A stretch of 64,000 bases of DNA, taken from contig NZ_JBOFTR010000016.1 in the NCBI RefSeq assembly GCF_051652165.1, positions 124,001 through 188,000 of the forward strand. Reading direction: 5' to 3'. Positions 53,802 to 63,638 of this stretch are shown piece by piece. This DNA is from Plesiomonas sp051652165. GTDB lineage: Bacteria > Pseudomonadota > Gammaproteobacteria > Enterobacterales > CAMTGL01. The translations under genes were made by a program, and so were the position numbers. A model generated the notes under the pieces. That model did no database searches and was not told the origin of the DNA. It saw only the letters and a program-made list of their open reading frames with translations. Each line of letters opens with the position of its first letter. Position 1 is the stretch's first letter.

Positions 53802-53831
53802 AACAGACAGCATATCGGCTGTCTGTTTTTA
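53802..53831. terminator. Terminator between ansA and yeaC
   Basis: AACAGACAGC / GCTGTCTGTT with a 6-base loop and T-run; A-run on the other side, so it may work for both convergent genes. Confidence 0.85.
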
Positions 53832-53858
53832 CATCGCACCACTTTTTGCATGCTTGTT

Positions 53859-54161
53859 TTAATCACTTGATAACGAGCTCACTATTGATAACGAGCTCAC
53901 TATCGGTATAGAAGAAGAGGCTGAAAACTGCTGCTTTAACTCCTGTTTCGACTTATGCGCCAAAACACCGTCTGGCCCAACTGTCATATGTTGCGGATCG
54001 CAATTATGCTTAGACTGCCACATTAATACAGCCTGCAAACTGGTCTCTTTTTGCGCATCCGTTAACCGCGTCCCGTCAGCCCATTTTCCCGTTTCAACTG
54101 CTTGACATAATCGCTCATATACTTCGGTAGTCATTTTAGCAATCACACTGTCTAATTGCAT
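53859..54161 (-). CDS. yeaC: DUF1315 protein YeaC
   Basis: About 100 aa. The core MTTEVYERLCQAVETGKW and LTDAQKETSLQAVLMWQSKH match E. coli YeaC (90 aa). ATG 54161 (MQLDSV) has AAGGAG 8 bases upstream, better than a reading from 54230. The C-terminus is longer than E. coli because an 18-bp unit is duplicated, giving IVSSLS twice. Function unknown. Confidence 0.88.
   Translation of the reverse strand: MQLDSVIAKMTTEVYERLCQAVETGKWADGTRLTDAQKETSLQAVLMWQSKHNCDPQHMTVGPDGVLAHKSKQELKQQFSASSSIPIVSSLSIVSSLSSD
53869..53904. repeat. 18-bp tandem duplication in the yeaC 3' end
   Basis: GATAACGAGCTCACTATT (53869-53886) is followed directly by the same 18 bases with one change at the last position (53887-53904). 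The length is a multiple of three, so the frame is kept. Confidence 0.95.
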
Positions 54162-54308
54162 CCCTCTGCTCCTTACATCTAAAACGTACATCCTGTTGAA
54201 ATTCAATAATTTTATTATTTTTTGATACAAACCATACTATTCTTATTTAGACAAGCACCGTATTTTTACCCCAATAACGGCATACATCACTGTATCGTAG
54301 TGACATAT

Positions 54309-54713
54309 CTAACCTACTGTTTTTTCACCCGATATTTGATCAACAAAACAGAGTGCAACAGAATTGAGACAATAGCGATTCCCCTCAGGAGCAGGGCCAT
54401 CAGAAAACACATGCCCAACATGCGCATCACACTGCTTACAACGGATCTCAATACGGCACATACCGTGTGTAAAATCATCTAAATAACACAGCGAATTTGG
54501 CGTTAATGGTGCAGAAAAACTTGGCCAACCACAGCCAGAATCAAATTTATCCACCGAAGAAAACAGCGGATGATCACAGCAGACACAGTGGTACAACCCC
54601 GTTTTTCGGTTATGTAACAGGCGGCCTGAAAAGGGCGCTTCAGTACCCTGTTCACGGCAAACATGTTGTTGCTCAGGAGTCAGTGTTTCAGGCACACATT
54701 TTTTCTCAGACAT
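54309..54713 (-). CDS. msrB: Peptide-methionine (R)-S-oxide reductase MsrB
   Basis: Repairs methionine-R-sulfoxide in proteins; cytosolic. It is 134 aa (E. coli 137). The zinc site is formed by Cys43 and Cys46 (HCVCCD) with Cys92 and Cys95 (CKQCD). The catalytic Cys is Cys115 in NRYCLNS. GCGWPSFSAP and HVGHVFSDGP are conserved. It is divergent from gapA, as in E. coli. Confidence 0.97.
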   Translation of the reverse strand: MSEKKCVPETLTPEQQHVCREQGTEAPFSGRLLHNRKTGLYHCVCCDHPLFSSVDKFDSGCGWPSFSAPLTPNSLCYLDDFTHGMCRIEIRCKQCDAHVGHVFSDGPAPEGNRYCLNSVALCFVDQISGEKTVG

Positions 54714-55093
54714 AACACCACACTTTTGCTGTATTAATGTTCATAACAGGTTAAATGTACCAAAAATACCGTGAAAGTGAGTTACATTTCGTCATCATCC
54801 AAAGAAACGTGATAATAATCACAATAAACAAATTAAAACTGACTATACTTATTAGCTCTATCGATTCAGCACGTTAGCTAACGCATAATAGCCGAGCGAA
54901 ATGTGTAAAATAACCCGATAAAGGCGATACACTGCCTATCAGAAAAGTGAAGTAACACGAAAAAATAGAGAAGAAATTTGTCTTGCTTTATGATTTTCTG
55001 CAAGGTTTGACACATTTCCTCTTGACGGTTTGTAGGGTTTTTGTAAGTTTACAACCATCTTTTAATCAACGAACACTGAGTTGGTGAATGAAT
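54714..55093. other. 380-base msrB-gapA divergent promoter region
   Basis: AT-rich. Near gapA, TTGACA (about 55008) and TTGACG (55022) are candidate -35 boxes, and TTGTAA-GT-TTACAA (55041-55054) is a perfect 6-base dyad inside the likely leader. No clear -10 pairing could be fixed. Confidence 0.5.
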
Positions 55094-56089
55094 ATGTCTA
55101 TCAAAGTAGGTATTAACGGTTTTGGCCGTATTGGTCGTTTTGTTTTCCGTCTGGCTTGCGAGCGCAACGACATCGAAGTGGTTGGTATCAATGACCTGAT
55201 CGACGTTGACTATATGGCTTACATGCTGAAGTACGACTCTACTCACGGTCGTTTCAATGGTACCGTTGAAGTTAAAGACGGCAACCTGATTGTTAACGGC
55301 AAAACCGTTCGCGTTACCGCTGAGCGTGATCCAGCTAACCTGAAGTGGGATGCTATCGGTGTTGACGTTGTTGCTGAAGCAACAGGTTTGTTCCTGACCG
55401 ACGAAACTGCACGTAAGCACATCGCTGCTGGCGCGAAAAAAGTTGTTCTGACTGGTCCTTCTAAAGATGCGACCCCAATGTTCGTTATGGGCGTAAACCA
55501 CAGCGAATATGCTGGTCAAGAGATCGTTTCTAACGCATCTTGCACCACTAACTGCTTGGCACCAATTGCTAAAGTTCTGAACGATACTTTCGGTATCGAA
55601 TCAGGTCTGATGACAACTGTTCACGCAACAACGGCTACCCAGAAGACCGTTGATGGCCCATCTGCTAAAGACTGGCGTGGTGGCCGTGGCGCGGCTCAAA
55701 ACATCATTCCATCTTCTACTGGTGCAGCGAAAGCCGTGGGTGTTGTTATCCCTGAGCTGAAAGGCAAACTGACTGGTATGGCATTCCGTGTTCCAACTCC
55801 AGACGTATCTGTAGTTGACCTGACTGTTAACCTTAAGAAAGCAGCAACTTACGCTGAAATCTGTGACGCAATGAAAGCGGCTTCTCAAGGCGCAATGAAA
55901 GGCGTTCTGGGTTATACCGAAGATGAAGTTGTTTCCACTGACTTCCTGGGCGAGCGTCAAACTTCTGTGTTCGATGCTAAAGCCGGTATCCAGCTGACTG
56001 ACAAATTCGTTAAAGTTGTATCTTGGTACGACAACGAAATGGGTTACTCCAGCAAAGTTCTGGATCTGATCGCTCACATCTCTAAGTAA
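55094..56089 (+). CDS. gapA: Glyceraldehyde-3-phosphate dehydrogenase A
   Basis: Central glycolytic and gluconeogenic enzyme, NAD-dependent. About 331 aa from ATG 55094 (MSIKVGINGFGRIGR); an in-frame ATG two codons earlier is too close to its ribosome site. The catalytic Cys is in SNASCTTNC, with HATTATQKTVDGPS and WYDNEMGYS conserved. Codon use is strongly biased, as expected for a highly expressed gene. The sequence is of Vibrio/Aeromonas type (ATPMFVMGVN), slightly apart from E. coli. Confidence 0.98.
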   Translation: MSIKVGINGFGRIGRFVFRLACERNDIEVVGINDLIDVDYMAYMLKYDSTHGRFNGTVEVKDGNLIVNGKTVRVTAERDPANLKWDAIGVDVVAEATGLFLTDETARKHIAAGAKKVVLTGPSKDATPMFVMGVNHSEYAGQEIVSNASCTTNCLAPIAKVLNDTFGIESGLMTTVHATTATQKTVDGPSAKDWRGGRGAAQNIIPSSTGAAKAVGVVIPELKGKLTGMAFRVPTPDVSVVDLTVNLKKAATYAEICDAMKAASQGAMKGVLGYTEDEVVSTDFLGERQTSVFDAKAGIQLTDKFVKVVSWYDNEMGYSSKVLDLIAHISK

Positions 56090-56164
56090 TTATTCCAGAT
56101 ACCTTATCTGAATGATTAACCTCGAGCGGATGATCCTAAATGGATTATCCTGAGTGAATCAAAT

Positions 56165-56194
56165 AAAAAAGGTGGCGTTGAGCCGCCTTTTTTT
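56165..56194 (+). terminator. Terminator of gapA
   Basis: GGTGGC / GCCGCC stem with loop GTTGA and one G-T pair, flanked by A-run and T-run. Confidence 0.9.
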
Positions 56195-56246
56195 ATAACT
56201 GAAATTTACCCTTTATTTTATCTCCGGTTCACAGGAGCACGCGAGT

Positions 56247-57116
56247 ATGGATCGCTTTTTATCCCTGCCGATTATTGAGCAACTCTCCCCTGCACTAACA
56301 CTACGCCGCAAAGACGAACTTGAGGTGCTGGTCATTGATCACCCGCAAGCACAAGCCGTGATCAGTTTGCAAGGCGCGCAATTACTACTCTGGCAACCAC
56401 GAGATCAAAAGCCGGTTATCTGGTTGAGTGAGAAGGCACAGTTTGTCGCCGGAAAAGCACTGCGCGGCGGCATCCCTGTTTGCTGGCCATGGTTTGGCCG
56501 AACTGCGCAACCCGCACACGGTTTTGCCCGTAACTTACCGTGGCAATTACAGCACCATCAAGAGTCAGCCGACATACAGCAGCTAACCCTGACATTGAAT
56601 GATACCGCTGAAACGGATGCTTACTGGCCACACCCGTTTACCCTATCACTCACACTCGAAATTGGCACAACACTCAATATCATGTTGCACAGCCAAAGCA
56701 CTGAGGCCATTAATCTGACCGGCGCGCTGCACACCTACTTTGCCGTTGATAATATTAATAAAACCAGTGTTGAAGGGTTAGGCAATGATTACATTGACAG
56801 CCTAAACCACAGCCAGCAGGTTGTGAATGCGCCGGTTTTACTGCTCGATGGCCCCGTTGATCGCATCTATACCGCTGCCGAAAATATCTCATTTATTCAT
56901 GATGATGCAGCGCAACGTGTTATTACCGTAGAGCATCAGGGTAATAACAGTGTGGTCGCATGGACACCATGGCATGAAGGTGCTCAGAACATGGTTGATA
57001 TGAATGACGACGCGTATCTGACCATGGTCTGCGTGGAAACGGCTATCACCCGTCAACCTGTCACCGTAACGCCACAACACAGCCATACACTCAGTACACA
57101 TATTCGTATTGCATAA
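56247..57116 (+). CDS. yeaD: D-hexose-6-phosphate mutarotase YeaD
   Basis: An aldose-1-epimerase-like enzyme acting on glucose-6-phosphate and related sugars. It is 289 aa (E. coli 294), a beta-sandwich. The catalytic His region is PAHGFARNLPW, and the catalytic Glu lies toward the C-terminus (MVCVETAI). GGIPVCWPWFG is conserved. It follows gapA as in E. coli; gapA's terminator separates them. Confidence 0.94.
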   Translation: MDRFLSLPIIEQLSPALTLRRKDELEVLVIDHPQAQAVISLQGAQLLLWQPRDQKPVIWLSEKAQFVAGKALRGGIPVCWPWFGRTAQPAHGFARNLPWQLQHHQESADIQQLTLTLNDTAETDAYWPHPFTLSLTLEIGTTLNIMLHSQSTEAINLTGALHTYFAVDNINKTSVEGLGNDYIDSLNHSQQVVNAPVLLLDGPVDRIYTAAENISFIHDDAAQRVITVEHQGNNSVVAWTPWHEGAQNMVDMNDDAYLTMVCVETAITRQPVTVTPQHSHTLSTHIRIA

Positions 57117-57539
57117 TAGTGAAGTACTGTTGAAGTATTTTCATGAATAACACATAAAGGCGGCTTAACCGCCTTTTCTTTTTATACCGTATAAGCTCTT
57201 TTTATTTATTCCTACCTTCTTTTGCCATTTCTTTTTGCTTTTTTTGTACACGTCTTGTGCATATCACGTAATAGATCTTTGATTTACATCCATTCTGACA
57301 CGTATAAAAACACACACTCTGTTATCAACAGCAAACCAACCCATTATGCATCAACGCGCTTATTGATATCTTCTATTTAGCCTACATGCACATCAAGGTT
57401 AAAATTTCGTTAAAAAACTTGGCGTTATTTACATGAAATTCTTGTATACCCGACTAAGCTTAATTTCAGGAACGTAACAATAGTATATCGAGTGAATCAA
57501 AACGTTCCATTTCGTATCCATCCTTCTGGGGGTATCACC
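57117..57539. other. 423-base gap before prkA
   Basis: It begins with a yeaD terminator (AAAGGCGG / CCGCCTTT, 57156-57176, then T-rich). The rest is AT-rich, with a CTGTT-ATC-AACAG dyad near 57320 and a TATACCC element near 57445 that could be a sigma-S-like -10. E. coli yeaGH is sigma-S and nitrogen-controlled; I see no sigma-54 -24/-12 pair here. Confidence 0.5.
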
Positions 57540-59474
57540 ATGACTATTTTTGATCACTATCGTGAGCGTTATGAAGCGGCAAAAGACGAAGAGTTTACAC
57601 TGCAAGAGTTTCTCACTATTTGCCGTAATGACCATACAGCCTATGCGAATGCAGCAGAACGCTTACTGATGGCCGTAGGTGAACCTGTCATGATTGATAC
57701 CTCAACTGACTCTCGTTTATCTCGCCTATTTTCCAATCGTGTTATTGCACGTTATCCAGCCTTTGAAGAATTTTATGGGATGGAAGAGTCAATTGAGCAA
57801 ATAGTCTCTTATCTCAAACATGCTGCTCAAGGTTTAGAAGAGAAAAAACAGATTTTGTATCTATTAGGCCCTGTTGGCGGCGGTAAATCATCTTTGGCTG
57901 AACGTTTGAAAAGTTTAATGCAACGCACCCCTATCTATGTATTAACCGCAAATGGCGTACGTAGCCCAGTCAATGATCACCCATTTTGCTTGTTTGATAT
58001 CAATGAAGATGGGCGAATTTTAGAAGAAGAATACGGTATTCCTAAACGCTATTTACGCAATATTATGTCGCCTTGGGCTGCAAAACGCCTACATGAATTT
58101 GGTGGCGATATTACCCGTTTTAAAGTGGTCAAAGTTCGCCCCTCTATTTTGGATCAAGTGGCTATCGCTAAAACAGAGCCAGGAGATGAGAACAATCAGG
58201 ATATTTCGGCACTCGTCGGTAAAGTTGATATCCGTCAGCTTGAACATTTTGCCCAGCATGACCCCGATGCCTACAGCTACTCAGGTTCATTATGCCGTGC
58301 AAATCAGGGCTTAATGGAGTTCGTTGAGATGTTTAAAGCACCGATTAAGGTGCTACACCCACTACTGACCGCAACACAAGAAGGCAACTACAACGGCACA
58401 GAAGGCCTTTCTGCCCTGCCGTTTGAAGGCATTATTTTGGCTCACTCAAACGAATCTGAGTGGGTGCAATTTAGAAATAATAAAAATAACGAAGCCTTTC
58501 TCGACCGCGTCTACATTGTAAAAGTGCCGTATTGCCTACGTGTTTCTGATGAAATGCGTATTTATGACAAACTTCTTCGCAACAGTGAACTCGCTAATGC
58601 CCCTTGCGCACCGGGAACATTGGAAACACTGGCTCGCTTTACCGTGCTTTCACGCATGAAAGAAACAGAAAACTCCAGTTTATACTCAAAAATGCGCGTT
58701 TATGATGGTGAAAGCCTAAAAGATACTGATCCAAAAGCAAAGTCGTACCAAGAATACCGCGATTATGGTGGTGTTGATGAAGGAATGAACGGTCTATCCA
58801 CCCGTTTTGCCTTTAAGATTTTGTCTCGTGTATTCAACTTTGATCACAGTGAAGTTGCAGCCAACCCGGTGCACCTGTTCTATGTGCTTGAGCAACAAAT
58901 TGAGCGTGAGCAGTTCCCGCAGGAGATTGCAGAAAAGTATATTGAACACCTGAAAGGTTACTTGATCCCCAAATATGTTGAGTTTATCGGGAAAGAGATC
59001 CAAACCGCATATTTAGAGTCGTACTCTGAATATGGGCAGAATATTTTTGATCGCTACGTGGTATACGCTGATTTTTGGATTCAAGATCAAGAGTATCGCG
59101 ATCCGGAAACCGGACAGTTATTTGACCGTTCAGCCCTCAATGCAGAACTGGAAAAAATAGAAAAACCAGCCGGTATCAGTAACCCGAAAGATTTCCGCAA
59201 TGAAATTGTGAACTTTGTATTGCGGGCCAGAGCACACAATGGTGGCCGTAATCCGAATTGGACCAGCTATGAAAAACTGCGCACGGTTATCGAGAAGAAA
59301 ATGTTCTCCAACACCGAAGAGCTATTGCCGGTTATCTCGTTTAATACCAAAACATCCACCGAAGAGCAGAAAAAGCACGATGATTTTGTTCATCGGATGA
59401 TGGAAAAAGGCTACACCAAAAAACAGGTGCGCTTGTTGTGTGAATGGTACTTACGTGTGCGTAAATCATCCTAA
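57540..59474 (+). CDS. yeaG: PrkA-family AAA+ serine kinase YeaG
   Basis: 644 aa, the same as E. coli YeaG and about 85-90% alike by eye. An N-terminal AAA+ domain with Walker A LLGPVGGGKSS (about residue 105) is followed by the PrkA C-terminal domain. YeaG affects stress tolerance under nitrogen starvation in E. coli; PrkA was described as a kinase in Bacillus and later also as a protease. ATG 57540 (MTIFDHYRERYEAA) has GGGGG 8 bases upstream; the GTG at 57492 adds a non-conserved extension. Confidence 0.97.
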   Translation: MTIFDHYRERYEAAKDEEFTLQEFLTICRNDHTAYANAAERLLMAVGEPVMIDTSTDSRLSRLFSNRVIARYPAFEEFYGMEESIEQIVSYLKHAAQGLEEKKQILYLLGPVGGGKSSLAERLKSLMQRTPIYVLTANGVRSPVNDHPFCLFDINEDGRILEEEYGIPKRYLRNIMSPWAAKRLHEFGGDITRFKVVKVRPSILDQVAIAKTEPGDENNQDISALVGKVDIRQLEHFAQHDPDAYSYSGSLCRANQGLMEFVEMFKAPIKVLHPLLTATQEGNYNGTEGLSALPFEGIILAHSNESEWVQFRNNKNNEAFLDRVYIVKVPYCLRVSDEMRIYDKLLRNSELANAPCAPGTLETLARFTVLSRMKETENSSLYSKMRVYDGESLKDTDPKAKSYQEYRDYGGVDEGMNGLSTRFAFKILSRVFNFDHSEVAANPVHLFYVLEQQIEREQFPQEIAEKYIEHLKGYLIPKYVEFIGKEIQTAYLESYSEYGQNIFDRYVVYADFWIQDQEYRDPETGQLFDRSALNAELEKIEKPAGISNPKDFRNEIVNFVLRARAHNGGRNPNWTSYEKLRTVIEKKMFSNTEELLPVISFNTKTSTEEQKKHDDFVHRMMEKGYTKKQVRLLCEWYLRVRKSS

Positions 59475-59501
59475 AAACGGGCTAACTGATTTGGGGGAAA
59501 C

Positions 59502-60773
59502 ATGGCACATTTTATCGATCGCCGTCTTAACGGCAAAAATAAGAGCATGGTTAACCGGCAACGTTTTTTGCGCAGACATAAATCACAAATTAAAGAGGCG
59601 ATTTCAGATGCTGTCAATAAACGTTCAGTAACAGATGTTAATAGCGGAGAATCTATCTCAATTCCTGCCAAAGACATTACCGAGCCGTTTTTACATCAAG
59701 GTAAAGGCGGAGTGCACCAACGGGTACATCCAGGTAATGATCAGTTCGTTGCGGGCGATCATATTGATCGCCCGCAAGGCGGTGCAGGAGGAAATGGCAG
59801 CGGTGAAGGCCAAGCCAGTGCTGATGGAGAAGGCAGTGATGAGTTTGTCTTTCAAATATCCAAAGACGAATATCTTGATCTGCTGTTTGAAGATTTAGAA
59901 CTGCCCAATTTACAAAAAAATCAGCTCAATCGGCTAGTCGAATACAAAGTGCACCGTGCTGGATTTACGGCTAACGGTGTTCCGGCCAATATCAGTATTA
60001 TTCGCTCTTTACGTAACTCACTTGCACGCCGCACTGCCATGACTGCGGCGAAACGTGGGCAAATACGTGATCTTGAGCACCAACTCACTTTACTACAAAA
60101 CAGTGAACCTGTCCGTTTACTCGAAGAAGATAAGGTCAAAACTGAAATCACTGAGTTGCGTCGTAAAATTAAGCAAGTCCCTTTTATTGATACTTTTGAT
60201 CTACGCTACAAAAATTACGAACGCCGCCCAGAACCCTCTAGCCAAGCTGTAATGTTTTGTTTAATGGATGTGTCAGGCTCAATGGATCAAGCCACCAAAG
60301 ACATGGCAAAACGCTTCTATATTCTGCTGTATCTCTTCTTATCACGCACTTATAAGAATGTAGACGTAGTCTATATTCGTCATCACACACAAGCAAAAGA
60401 GGTTGATGAACACGAGTTTTTCTACTCACAAGAGACTGGCGGTACGATTGTTTCGAGTGCTCTAAAACTGATGCAAACGATCATAGAAAAACGCTATCCG
60501 GCATCACTGTGGAATATTTATGCAGCACAAGCCTCTGACGGTGATAACTGGGCTGATGACTCACCACATTGCCGAGAATTGCTTCAGGAAAAAATCCTGC
60601 CATTTGTTCGCTACTACAGCTATATCGAAATTACACGGCGGGCACACCAAACTTTATGGCGTGAGTATGAAACCTTAAATGCACAATTCTCAAACTTTAC
60701 GCTGCAACATATTCGGGGCGTAGAGGATATCTATCCGGTATTCCGTGAGCTGTTTCGCAAGCAAGCGGCATAA
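59502..60773 (+). CDS. yeaH: DUF444 / VWA-like protein YeaH
   Basis: A 423-aa cytosolic protein. The N-terminal DUF444 core begins IDRRLNGKNKSMVNRQRF. A Gly-rich linker (about 85-108) precedes a von Willebrand A-like domain with MIDAS-type MDVSGSMDQ (about residue 253). It is the invariant partner of PrkA, 27 bases downstream, and acts in the same stress module by association; its biochemical role is unknown. Confidence 0.96.
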   Translation: MAHFIDRRLNGKNKSMVNRQRFLRRHKSQIKEAISDAVNKRSVTDVNSGESISIPAKDITEPFLHQGKGGVHQRVHPGNDQFVAGDHIDRPQGGAGGNGSGEGQASADGEGSDEFVFQISKDEYLDLLFEDLELPNLQKNQLNRLVEYKVHRAGFTANGVPANISIIRSLRNSLARRTAMTAAKRGQIRDLEHQLTLLQNSEPVRLLEEDKVKTEITELRRKIKQVPFIDTFDLRYKNYERRPEPSSQAVMFCLMDVSGSMDQATKDMAKRFYILLYLFLSRTYKNVDVVYIRHHTQAKEVDEHEFFYSQETGGTIVSSALKLMQTIIEKRYPASLWNIYAAQASDGDNWADDSPHCRELLQEKILPFVRYYSYIEITRRAHQTLWREYETLNAQFSNFTLQHIRGVEDIYPVFRELFRKQAA

Positions 60774-60785
60774 GGAGGATACACA

Positions 60786-62360
60786 ATGGAAAGTAGCAAT
60801 AACACCATACAATCTATTACTGCACCAATTTCACCACATATTGGTCATCAGCCCCCATTAAGTGATGGCCCTGACTGGACTTTTGCTCTACTAGAACAAT
60901 ATCACCAAGAGATTGATCGGGTGGCAAAACTCTACCATTTAAGCACTTATCCCAATCAAATAGAGATTATCACTGCTGAACAGATGATGGATGCTTACTC
61001 CAGCATTGGTATGCCCATCAACTATAGCCACTGGTCATTTGGCCGTAAATTTATTGAAACTGAGCGAAATTACAAACACGGCCACATGGGGTTAGCATAT
61101 GAAATTGTGATCAACTCTAACCCTTGTATTGCCTATCTGATGGAAGAGAACACCATCACCATGCAGGCTCTGGTGATTGCACATGCCAGCTATGGCCATA
61201 ACTCATTTTTTAAAAATAACTATCTGTTCAAATCGTGGACAGATGCTGGTTCAATTGTTGACTACCTGCTATTTGCCAAACACTACATCAGTGATTGTGA
61301 AGAGAAATACGGGGTTGATGAGGTAGAAAAAATTCTCGACTCTTGTCATGCATTGATGAATTACGGGGTTGACCGCTATAAGCGGCCACAAAAAATCTCT
61401 CTGCAAGAGGAGAAAACGCGGCAAAAAAACCGTGAGGAGTATCTGCAAAGTCAGGTCAATGAGCTGTGGCGCACTATCCCCCGTAAAGAAAAAGACAGCG
61501 AATTAACCCAAGTCCGTTTCCCGCCCGAACCGGAAGAGAACTTACTCTATTTTATCGAAAAACATGCTCCACTTTTAGAGCCGTGGCAACGCGAAATTGT
61601 ACGCATTGTGCGTAAAGTGAGCCAATATTTCTACCCACAAAAACAAACACAAGTGATGAATGAAGGGTGGGCCACTTTTTGGCACTACAGTATTCTTAAT
61701 CATCTCTATGATGAAGGAAAACTGACCGACCGCTTCATGTTTGAGTTTTTGCACAGCCATACCAATGTGGTTTATCAACCCCCTTACAACAGTAAGTATT
61801 ACAGTGGTATCAACCCGTATGCTCTTGGTTTTGCTATGTTTCAAGATATAAAACGCATTTGCCAAGCGCCAACAGAGGAAGACAAACGTTGGTTTCCTGA
61901 TATTGCGGGAAGTGATTGGCTTCAAACACTGCATTTTGCTATGAGTAATTTTAAAGATGAGAGTTTTATTAGCCAGTTTTTATCCCCAAAACTAATCCGT
62001 GATTTTCGTTTTTTCTCAGTATTAGATAACGATCGTAATAATTATCTTGAAATTCCTGCCATTCATAACGATGAAGGTTACCGAAAAATTCGCGAAGCAC
62101 TCTCTGCGCAGTACAATTTGAGCAATTTAGAACCTAATGTCCAAATTTGGAATGTTGCTCTACGTGGTGATAGATCACTAACACTCCGGCATGTTATGCA
62201 TGAACGTATACCATTGGCTAAAAGCCGCAAAGAAGTGATGAAACATATCTATCGGTTATGGGGCTTTGATGTGTATCTTGAAGAAGTGAATGCTGAAGGA
62301 AAAGCAGAGTTAATTGAACGTTGTCCACCAAGAGCCGGTGACAGTAGTTTTCAAATCTAG
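60786..62360 (+). CDS. ycgB: SpoVR-family protein YcgB
   Basis: A 524-aa protein of the SpoVR family, first known from Bacillus spore cortex formation but widespread in non-sporulating proteobacteria. Conserved segments: PNQIEIITAEQMMDAYSSIG, HGHMGLAYEIVINSNPCIAY, NEGWATFWHYSI with a HExxW-like pattern nearby, and GINPYALGF. It is 12 bases after yeaH, completing the prkA-yeaH-spoVR operon. E. coli splits this trio: ycgB lies beside fadR instead, and fadR is also the next gene here. Confidence 0.96.
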   Translation: MESSNNTIQSITAPISPHIGHQPPLSDGPDWTFALLEQYHQEIDRVAKLYHLSTYPNQIEIITAEQMMDAYSSIGMPINYSHWSFGRKFIETERNYKHGHMGLAYEIVINSNPCIAYLMEENTITMQALVIAHASYGHNSFFKNNYLFKSWTDAGSIVDYLLFAKHYISDCEEKYGVDEVEKILDSCHALMNYGVDRYKRPQKISLQEEKTRQKNREEYLQSQVNELWRTIPRKEKDSELTQVRFPPEPEENLLYFIEKHAPLLEPWQREIVRIVRKVSQYFYPQKQTQVMNEGWATFWHYSILNHLYDEGKLTDRFMFEFLHSHTNVVYQPPYNSKYYSGINPYALGFAMFQDIKRICQAPTEEDKRWFPDIAGSDWLQTLHFAMSNFKDESFISQFLSPKLIRDFRFFSVLDNDRNNYLEIPAIHNDEGYRKIREALSAQYNLSNLEPNVQIWNVALRGDRSLTLRHVMHERIPLAKSRKEVMKHIYRLWGFDVYLEEVNAEGKAELIERCPPRAGDSSFQI

Positions 62361-62429
62361 CTTATGTTCACCTTTGTTAAGCATGCTAACTCTATGATTC
62401 AAAAATGACAAAAAGTATTAAATAAAAGA

Positions 62430-62460
62430 TAAACGGCATGTGTTTTAAGCATGCCGTTTA
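62430..62460. terminator. Inverted repeat between ycgB and fadR
   Basis: TAAACGGCATG / CATGCCGTTTA, perfect 11-base arms with a 9-base loop between convergent genes. T-rich sequence follows on the minus strand, serving ycgB's opposite neighbour fadR best. Confidence 0.75.
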
Positions 62461-62479
62461 ATATCATCGTCAAAAACCA

Positions 62480-63199
62480 TTAACGCCGATGTTCAGCAAT
62501 ATCGGAAGGAATATTTTCACGCATACCATGCCAAATGAGACCACTATCAATACCATATTGGCGAACCAGTGCAAAAATAGTATCAAACTGTTTGCTTTCA
62601 CACATACGTGCTAATTGAGTATAAAAGTCAGCGGCTAACTTGCGGGCATCGGGGTTTGAAAAATAGTACAAGCCAACTCGTGAATATAACCCTTTTAAGC
62701 CATTGAGAATTAAGCCGTAAATAGGGTTACCAGATGCAAACGCAAGGCCTTGAAATACACGGTAATCTAAATCAGTGTACGCTTCTGCGGTATCTTCAAT
62801 TGTGCTGATTTCATGCAACAGTGATAACGCGCGTTCAGGGCTATTGCGCAGTGCACCACGAATATAAATAGAAGAGATATTAGTGCGCGCTGACAGTAAA
62901 TTATCAATCAGTTGAGGTACGCTGTCATGATCTAATCGAGCCAGAGTTTCAAGGATGTTCAACCCTGATGTCTCCCAAAAGTTATTCACTTTTGTTGGCT
63001 TACCATGTTGAATAGTTAACCAGCCATCTCGTGCTAAACGTTGTAACACTTCTCGCAATGTCGTTCGAGTCACACCTATCAGCTCTGACAGTTCACGCTC
63101 TGCCGGTAAAATAGAGCCCGGTGGAAAACGGTTATTCCAAATGCTTTCAACGATGTACTCTTCTGCGAATCCGGCGGGGCTTTGCGCCTTAATTACCAT
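62480..63199 (-). CDS. fadR: Fatty acid metabolism regulator FadR
   Basis: A GntR-family repressor of beta-oxidation genes and activator of fabA/fabB; acyl-CoA releases it from DNA. It is 239 aa, equal to E. coli, with no 40-residue insertion as found in Vibrio FadR. The winged HTH (about 10-75) is nearly identical to E. coli: MVIKAQSPAGFAEEYI, LIGVTRTTLREVLQRLARDG, HGKPTKVNNFWETSG. A matching operator lies at fadH. Divergent from nhaB. Confidence 0.98.
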   Translation of the reverse strand: MVIKAQSPAGFAEEYIVESIWNNRFPPGSILPAERELSELIGVTRTTLREVLQRLARDGWLTIQHGKPTKVNNFWETSGLNILETLARLDHDSVPQLIDNLLSARTNISSIYIRGALRNSPERALSLLHEISTIEDTAEAYTDLDYRVFQGLAFASGNPIYGLILNGLKGLYSRVGLYYFSNPDARKLAADFYTQLARMCESKQFDTIFALVRQYGIDSGLIWHGMRENIPSDIAEHRR

Positions 63200-63638
63200 G
63201 GTATTCGTTATCCATCTATTTATTTTATCTTTTGCTTGAGCTCATCATACCAGATGATCACAAATGTAATAGCTATAACGCTCATTAAAGTTCGGCAGTA
63301 TACTGAAAAATCACAGCAAATTGCTGTAAATACGCCAAAAGACTCCTTTTCATAACAGAGTGCATCTTTTTTCATCTCAAACGAATCTCTTAGCCATTCA
63401 CTTAAGACGCACTCTTTAATATTAAAAACAGTATGTTACTTACGATTCATAACAAAAGAGTACACACACCGTTTACCTTACACACATGTGCAACAATATG
63501 TTTTATTTATGTTTTATTGTTATCTGTCGCTAGACTAAGCAATATCAATTTGTCATTCTGCTCATACTCTACAATATGCATTACTGACATTGTGTCTTTC
63601 ATACCTAACATTACGGCTTTGATAACGAGATAACACTC
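63200..63638. other. 439-base fadR-nhaB divergent region
   Basis: AT-rich, with no coding potential I would support. No FadR-type TGGTCnGACCA is seen here, so autoregulation is not indicated. Confidence 0.5.
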
